DNA from: Candidatus Gastranaerophilales bacterium
GTDB taxonomy: Bacteria > Cyanobacteriota > Vampirovibrionia > Gastranaerophilales > Gastranaerophilaceae
DNA length: 9,572 nt
NCBI GenBank assembly: GCA_947630355.1
Contig: CANRHJ010000068.1
Coordinates: 1-9,572, forward strand
Direction of reading: 5' to 3'
Within the stretch, counting starts at the first letter, position 1. Each line of letters begins with the position of its first letter. Shown here piece after piece: positions 5,859 to 9,572 of the stretch. The position numbers and the translations under genes are program-made. Below the pieces are notes generated by a model that searched no databases, was not told the origin of the DNA, and saw nothing but the letters and a program-made list of their open reading frames with translations.

Positions 5859-5910
5859 GCAAAAAGACACTTGGTTTGATTATTGTAAAGAAACACATGG
5901 TTTGATTATT
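5859..5910. repeat. 26-bp tandem repeat, two copies
   Basis: Two adjacent 26-base units (5859-5884 and 5885-5910) match at 22 of 26 positions. On the minus strand each begins AATAATCAAACCA and continues with GTGT and a pyrimidine-rich tail. They end 3 bases upstream of the -35 box of the SGNH gene, a typical place for activator sites, and lie between that gene and the beta-propeller gene. Confidence 0.6.
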
Positions 5911-5947
5911 TCGGCAAGATGATTTCAAATTTTAAATATTTTGCACT

Positions 5948-6790
5948 TTATTTTATACAACTTTCTTTTTTGGTTTTAGTGTCATAAATTATAACCCTAT
6001 GATTAAACATATCAGGAATTATTAATTTATTATTTCTTAGGGTAATATCAGCAGGAGTCATTCCTTTTTTAGAAAAAACTACCTTTTGCTCACCATTCAT
6101 ATTAACTTCATAAATTGAAGAAGTCAGCCAATCTGAAACATAGATTTTCTTATTATCTTTTGATATTGCAGCACCATCATATAAAAGAGGGGTTGAATTT
6201 AATTTTTCAACAGTTGGGTTATTTATATCTTTTATAATATAAACTAAATTTTCATCTTTTATATTTTTAAAGTCTTTTGTTATAGATACAACTACTGCTC
6301 TACCCTTTTTAATTGCAATTCCGTTTGGAGAGGGGATATTCAGCCAAAGTTCGGGGTTTAAATTATCCTCTTTTAAATTTAATTTATAAATTCTATCTGT
6401 TGTGGTTGAAGTTATATATAAATTATTTTTATATAAGACAATATCATTTAAAACAGTATCATCAGGGGAAAAAGTGAGCTCGGTCGGATTTATGGTTAAT
6501 TTTTTTAAATCAAATATTTTTAATTTATCTCTATCGCAAACATACAATTTATTTTTATAAACAGCCATTGCAGTCGGTTTATAAAGAGCTCCTTTATTAA
6601 TTACTGTTTTAAATTCCCCCTTTTTATAATAAAGAACGAAACCGCAAATTTTATTCATATCTCTTGAGCCTTTGTTTGAGATGAATAAACCGCCTTTGTA
6701 TGGCAAAACACTTTCATTGAAAAATATTTCACCCGCAAAAGAATAATTTATGCTAAAAAATATAGTTAAAATTAATATAAATTTTTTCAT
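5948..6790 (-). CDS. Exported beta-propeller protein (NHL/SMP-30-like)
   Basis: The 280-residue protein starts at the ATG at 6790, preceded by GAAGTG at 6 bases; an in-frame GTG three codons upstream has no better signal. Residues 1-19 are a Sec signal peptide with likely cleavage after SFA. The rest is a series of beta-propeller blades with the recurring pattern of a small residue, hydrophobic pair, x-N-x-LYVxD and a turn: clear units start near 72 (PTAMAVYKNKLYVCD), 115 (NDIVLYKNNLYIT), 156 (NGIAI), 205 (DGAAIS...KIYVSD) and 246 (ADITLRNNKLIIPD). Five or six blades are likely. Relatives include lactonases and sensor or scaffold proteins; catalytic residues cannot be assigned. It is the last gene of the redox operon, 19 bases after the second aldo/keto reductase, so its product likely works with the other exported proteins. 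Confidence 0.78.
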   Translation of the reverse strand: MKKFILILTIFFSINYSFAGEIFFNESVLPYKGGLFISNKGSRDMNKICGFVLYYKKGEFKTVINKGALYKPTAMAVYKNKLYVCDRDKLKIFDLKKLTINPTELTFSPDDTVLNDIVLYKNNLYITSTTTDRIYKLNLKEDNLNPELWLNIPSPNGIAIKKGRAVVVSITKDFKNIKDENLVYIIKDINNPTVEKLNSTPLLYDGAAISKDNKKIYVSDWLTSSIYEVNMNGEQKVVFSKKGMTPADITLRNNKLIIPDMFNHRVIIYDTKTKKESCIK

Positions 6791-6809
6791 TTTATGCACT
6801 TCAAAATTT

Positions 6810-7748
6810 TTAATCCGGTAAAACGGTTTCTAAATAACGTTTTTTAGCTTCTTCATAAGGTGGGTTAAAAATTCTTTTTTCAGTATTTAATTTGTGAATT
6901 TTTTCCATTTCTTTATCAGACAGGCTAAAGTCAAAAATATCAATATTTTCTTTTATATAATCAGGATTGCTTGCACCGGGAATTGTAATAAATCCTTTTT
7001 GAATGTGCCATCTTAAAATAATTTGTGCAGGTGATTTTTTGTGAGATTTTGCAATTTTATTGATTGTTTTATCCTTTAAAATCAAGCCGTTACTTTGCCT
7101 GCCGCCAAGAGGATACCAGTTTTCCTGCTGCATATTCTGTTCTTTAATGCGTTTTTGCCAGTATTCTCTTTGAGCGTAAGGATGACATTCCATTTGCATA
7201 ATTTGCGGTTTAACTTCCACAGTCTTAAAAAATTCATCAAAAACTTTTTCGTCTTTATCAAAGTTTGAAATACCAAGAGCTTTGATTTTTCCATCTTTGT
7301 ATGCTTTTTCTAAATCTTTCCAAGCACCCATAACATCACCCACAGGCTGATGAACATAAACTAAATCAACGTAGTCTAAATCTAATCTTTTAAGCATTTT
7401 TTCAAACGCCTCTGCGGTTTTACCTTCGCCAAACTCGCTTGGCCACAATTTTGATGTAACCCAAATTTCTTCACGAGGAATTCCGCTATCTTTAATCGCT
7501 CGACCGATACTTCTTTCGTTTCCGTAAGCGTGTGCAGTATCAATATGACGATAGCCTGCTTTCAGTGCGGTGAGTGCTGCTGTATATGCTTCGCTTTCGC
7601 CCTCGCCTTCAGCAAGCATAAATGTTCCAAGCCCTAATTGAGGAATTTTTGTTCCGTTGTTTAGTTCAATATTTGGAACTTCTGCGGCATTAACACATAA
7701 AGTTAGTGCCGTACTTAAAACAATTGTCGCTAAAAATTTCTTTAACAT
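6810..7748 (-). CDS. Aldo/keto reductase with N-terminal export signal
   Basis: The 312-residue protein has an N-terminal signal peptide (about 1-21, cleavage after VNA) in front of a complete aldo/keto reductase barrel. The catalytic tetrad is present: Asp70 (HIDTAHAYGNE), Tyr75, Lys100 (TSKLWP) and His133 (YVHQP). The family reduces aldehydes and ketones with NAD(P)H. In the cofactor loop the usual IPKS...R is replaced by IPGAS at 256-260, and Tyr264 stands where the Arg is expected, so the usual contacts to the NADPH 2'-phosphate are missing and NADH use is possible. The start overlaps the stop of the upstream hydrolase by one base (TAATG), with AAAGGGA 8 bases before it, so translation is coupled. 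NAD(P)H is not expected outside the cytoplasm, which makes export of this enzyme puzzling. The family is certain; location and substrate are not. Confidence 0.9.
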   Translation of the reverse strand: MLKKFLATIVLSTALTLCVNAAEVPNIELNNGTKIPQLGLGTFMLAEGEGESEAYTAALTALKAGYRHIDTAHAYGNERSIGRAIKDSGIPREEIWVTSKLWPSEFGEGKTAEAFEKMLKRLDLDYVDLVYVHQPVGDVMGAWKDLEKAYKDGKIKALGISNFDKDEKVFDEFFKTVEVKPQIMQMECHPYAQREYWQKRIKEQNMQQENWYPLGGRQSNGLILKDKTINKIAKSHKKSPAQIILRWHIQKGFITIPGASNPDYIKENIDIFDFSLSDKEMEKIHKLNTEKRIFNPPYEEAKKRYLETVLPD

Positions 7749-8779
7749 TATTTATTCCCTTTCAAGTTTTTTCCGTAAAATTCGCTTAATTTTTCTACTG
7801 CCTGATTTACATATTCAGGTTTGTAATACATTTCAATATGGGTTGCGTTTGGAATAACCACATATTCTTTAGGTTCAAGTGCTTTGTCGTAGGCTTCTTT
7901 GCTGAAATAAGCAGATTCAGCGTTTTCACCGACTATAAATAAAACAGGTCTTGGCGATACAAATTCGGGTCTGTCAAAGGCAGTAAACGCTGCTTGTTCA
8001 GCGTAATTTGAAAAGATATATTTATTCTCACTTCTCGGGTGTTTTGCTAAATCAGTTCTGTAGTATTCGTAGCCTTGACGATACATCGGAGGTGCATTTT
8101 CAGGAATTTCCTCTAATGAATTTGGAACATAGCCATTGTATTTAATTTCACCACCGTTAACTTCTTTTGTTCTTTGTTCTGCTGCATCTTTTAGTTTTTG
8201 GTGTTGCTGCTCGATTGTCATAGAGTCGTTTAAACCCTGACGTCTTGCCCTGCCTAAATCAAATGCGGAAACTGTTGCAACTGCTTTAATTCTCATCTCT
8301 GTTTCGGCTGCATTAAAAGCATAACCGCCGCCTGCACAAATTCCCAAAACTCCGATGTTATCTTTATCAACAAAAGGAAGTGTTGTTAGATAATCAACGC
8401 TTGAGCGGACATCTTCAACTCTTGATGATGGTCTTTCTAAAAAATGAGGTTCGCCGCCACTTTCGCCTTGATATGCGGCATCATAAGCAAGAGTTACAAA
8501 TCCTTGTTCAGATAGTCTTTTTGCATATAATCCTGCAACTTGTTCTTTTACTCCGCCTGCCGGATGAACGACAACAATTGCGGGATATTTTTTATTTACG
8601 TCAAAGTTTTCAGGTTTATATAATTCACCTGCAATTTTTACATTATTGAATGTTTGAGTGTAAAATATCTTTTCTTTTTGAGTCTTATCTTTCATTGTTT
8701 CACCTTTCGCAAATGTTTGTACTTCAAATGCACCTATCAGCAACAGGGCTGATAGAGTAATAATTAAACCTTTTTGCAT
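7748..8779 (-). CDS. Dienelactone-hydrolase-like alpha/beta hydrolase with export signal
   Basis: The 343-residue protein has a signal peptide (about 1-24, cleavage after TFA) and an alpha/beta hydrolase domain. Visible elements are VVVHPAGG (69-76, oxyanion region), a GESGGEP loop, the nucleophile elbow GICAGG with Cys148 in place of the usual Ser, the late strand VLFIVGENAES (279-289) with a candidate acidic residue, and His314 in ATHIEMY. A Cys nucleophile is known in dienelactone hydrolases and YcjY-like relatives. The substrate is unknown. The start at 8779 has AGGAGA 4 bases before the ATG, the site being formed partly by the stop codon of the flavodoxin gene. A second in-frame ATG at 8695 (residue 29) lies directly after the signal peptide, with AAAGGTG 5 bases upstream, so a cytoplasmic product is possible. 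Confidence 0.85.
   Translation of the reverse strand: MQKGLIITLSALLLIGAFEVQTFAKGETMKDKTQKEKIFYTQTFNNVKIAGELYKPENFDVNKKYPAIVVVHPAGGVKEQVAGLYAKRLSEQGFVTLAYDAAYQGESGGEPHFLERPSSRVEDVRSSVDYLTTLPFVDKDNIGVLGICAGGGYAFNAAETEMRIKAVATVSAFDLGRARRQGLNDSMTIEQQHQKLKDAAEQRTKEVNGGEIKYNGYVPNSLEEIPENAPPMYRQGYEYYRTDLAKHPRSENKYIFSNYAEQAAFTAFDRPEFVSPRPVLFIVGENAESAYFSKEAYDKALEPKEYVVIPNATHIEMYYKPEYVNQAVEKLSEFYGKNLKGNK
8701..8707 (-). promoter_or_regulatory. Internal ribosome-site-like sequence in the hydrolase gene
   Basis: AAAGGTG on the minus strand lies 5 bases before an in-frame ATG at 8695. Starting there gives a hydrolase that begins MKDKTQKEK, exactly without the signal peptide. The match to the anti-Shine-Dalgarno sequence is moderate. 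Confidence 0.4.
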
Positions 8780-8787
8780 TTAATCTC

Positions 8788-9354
8788 CTATTTAATTTGT
8801 TTTAACCAGTTATCAATTTCTTTATCTGTTTCAGAGTTTCCTTTTTCATAAACAACAAGAGGAGATAATACTTTTGAACCTTTTGCAAGTTTAGCCATAT
8901 CCTCTGCTATTGTATATTTTCCGCCGCCACCATGGGTGATAAAGGGAATAATTGTTTTACCTTTAAAATTGTTTTCTGACAAGAAGGTTTTAACAGCAGG
9001 AGCCATTTCATACCACCAAGCAGGTGTGCCTACAAAAATAATGTCATAACCTGAAACATCGCCATTGTCTTTAAGAGCTGGTTTTGTTCCTTCATCGTGC
9101 TGTTTTTTAGCAACCCCATAGGCAGTTTCATTGTAATCAGTTGGGTACGGAATTGCAGTTTCAATTCTAAACATTTCACCGCCAACTGATTTATGAATTT
9201 TTTCAGCAATTGATTTTGTGTTACCGCCCCAAGAAAAATATGCGATTAATATTTTTTTATCCATAAGTCCTCCTTGTGAATTTTGAGCCTTTACAAATGT
9301 ACATCCCGTACAAATCAGTAATATTGATATAATAAACAGTAATAATTTTTTCAT
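8788..9354 (-). CDS. Flavodoxin-family protein with N-terminal export or lipoprotein signal
   Basis: The 188-residue protein carries a hydrophobic N-terminus (1-23) with a lipobox-like CTGC ending at Cys18 and an alternative signal peptidase I site after VKA. The flavodoxin domain follows: YFSWGGNTKSIA (39-50) is the FMN phosphate-binding loop, GTPAWWY (109-115) supplies aromatic residues that stack on the flavin, and GGGGKY in FITHGGGGKY is a further FMN-loop segment. Such proteins carry electrons or act as FMN-dependent reductases. The ATG at 9354 lies 2 bases after the stop of the upstream aldo/keto reductase, with GAGG overlapping that stop. A second ATG at 9264 (residue 31) has AAGGAGG 4 bases before it and gives a classical cytoplasmic flavodoxin start, MDKKILIAYFSWGG. 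Position between two aldo/keto reductases suggests a shared redox or detoxification role. Confidence 0.87.
   Translation of the reverse strand: MKKLLLFIISILLICTGCTFVKAQNSQGGLMDKKILIAYFSWGGNTKSIAEKIHKSVGGEMFRIETAIPYPTDYNETAYGVAKKQHDEGTKPALKDNGDVSGYDIIFVGTPAWWYEMAPAVKTFLSENNFKGKTIIPFITHGGGGKYTIAEDMAKLAKGSKVLSPLVVYEKGNSETDKEIDNWLKQIK
9269..9275 (-). promoter_or_regulatory. Internal ribosome binding site in the flavodoxin gene
   Basis: AAGGAGG on the minus strand lies 4 bases before the in-frame ATG at 9264. It matches the anti-Shine-Dalgarno better than the GAGG site of the outer start at 9354. It is translated as part of SQGGL in the long form, and starting here leaves out the whole signal peptide. 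Confidence 0.55.
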
Positions 9355-9356
9355 TT

Positions 9357-9572
9357 TTACCTCGCTAAATTAATAATCATTTCAACCGTTTCGGGGTCGT
9401 GATGAGAGAAAAACAAACTGTGTCCTAAATCAAGCGTTCTGATTTGTTGTAGTTCTTCGTTCGTTAATTCGAAATCAAAAATATTAAAGTTTTGCTCCAT
9501 TCGCTCTTTCTTAACAGATTTTGGAATAACAATCACACCTTCTTGAGTCAAAAACCTAAGGGCTGTTTGAGC
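9357..9572 (-). CDS. Aldo/keto reductase, C-terminal part (5' end outside the window)
   Basis: The frame is open from the window edge, so only about the last 71 residues are seen. They show the C-terminal cofactor loop VIVIPKS with the following Lys and Arg (IPKSVKKER), then the conserved NFNIFDFELTNEEL helix region and SLFFSHHDPETV, all typical of the DkgA-like branch of aldo/keto reductases. In contrast to the second reductase of the operon, the residues that bind the NADPH 2'-phosphate are present. A TTG at 9551 is inside the conserved barrel and is not a start. It is followed after 2 bases by the flavodoxin gene. Whether it also has a signal peptide cannot be seen. Confidence 0.88.
   Translation of the reverse strand, partial: AQTALRFLTQEGVIVIPKSVKKERMEQNFNIFDFELTNEELQQIRTLDLGHSLFFSHHDPETVEMIINLAR

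Noticed and set aside
5859..5910. Possible CRISPR fragment
   Set aside because: The two units are directly adjacent with no unique spacers and there are no cas genes.
5821..5928. N-terminal extension of the SGNH protein by 36 codons
   Set aside because: It would translate the promoter, the inverted repeat and the tandem repeat; the ATG at 5820 starts directly before the membrane helix.
6791..6799. GTG start for the beta-propeller protein
   Set aside because: The ATG three codons later has a purine-rich site at 6 bases and gives a cleaner signal peptide.
9357..9551. A complete small protein starting at a TTG at 9551
   Set aside because: The frame continues to the window edge and the residues are the conserved C-terminal end of an aldo/keto reductase.

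Overview
The window is low-GC bacterial DNA with compact genes and short gaps. Four adjacent genes carry Sec-type signal peptides, one of them with a lipoprotein-like end. Three monocistronic or operon-leading genes have no Shine-Dalgarno sequence but a -10 box placed so that transcription would start at or next to the ATG. Other genes have strong AAGGAGG-type ribosome sites. This mixture, the base composition and the gene types suggest an AT-rich, probably anaerobic bacterium, perhaps host-associated. A Gastranaerophilales- or Elusimicrobia-like lineage is only a guess; no rRNA or marker gene is present to settle it.

Layout. Positions 1-312 hold the 3' end of a plus-strand gene for a small protein with a glycine-rich hydrophobic segment. 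An AT-rich gap with a 12-bp inverted repeat follows. Positions 556-3087 (minus) form a two-gene operon: a B12-binding-type radical SAM enzyme, then a radical SAM/SPASM-like enzyme 3 bases downstream. A 336-bp gap contains a degenerate reading frame and two copies of a 32-bp promoter-like element, one serving the radical SAM operon leftward and one serving a DPM1-like family 2 glycosyltransferase rightward (3430-4146). These three genes may belong to a lipid, glycan or natural-product modification pathway, but the substrate cannot be read from the sequence.

Positions 4205-4829 (minus) are the most interesting part. A consensus-like promoter is followed at once by an RNA leader that I recognise as an S-box (SAM-I clan) S-adenosylmethionine riboswitch. 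It has the conserved core sequences, a P1 helix, a kink-turn region, a loop pseudoknot with a base-pair change on both sides relative to the usual sequence, apparently no P4 helix, and a terminator/antiterminator switch. The gene it controls is not a recognisable methionine gene but a 141-residue zinc-ribbon-like protein of unknown function.

Positions 4861-5820 (minus) encode a membrane-anchored SGNH-type hydrolase/acyltransferase with its own apparently leaderless promoter. That promoter is covered by an 8-bp inverted repeat with arm centres 21 bp apart, and a 26-bp tandem repeat lies just upstream.

Positions 5948-9572 (minus) form a tightly packed operon cut by the window edge: aldo/keto reductase (partial), flavodoxin-family protein, dienelactone-hydrolase-like alpha/beta hydrolase, a second aldo/keto reductase and a beta-propeller protein. 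The last four have N-terminal export signals, although flavodoxins and aldo/keto reductases normally use cytoplasmic cofactors. In the flavodoxin and the hydrolase an internal ATG with its own ribosome site lies directly after the signal peptide, so a cytoplasmic form could also be made.
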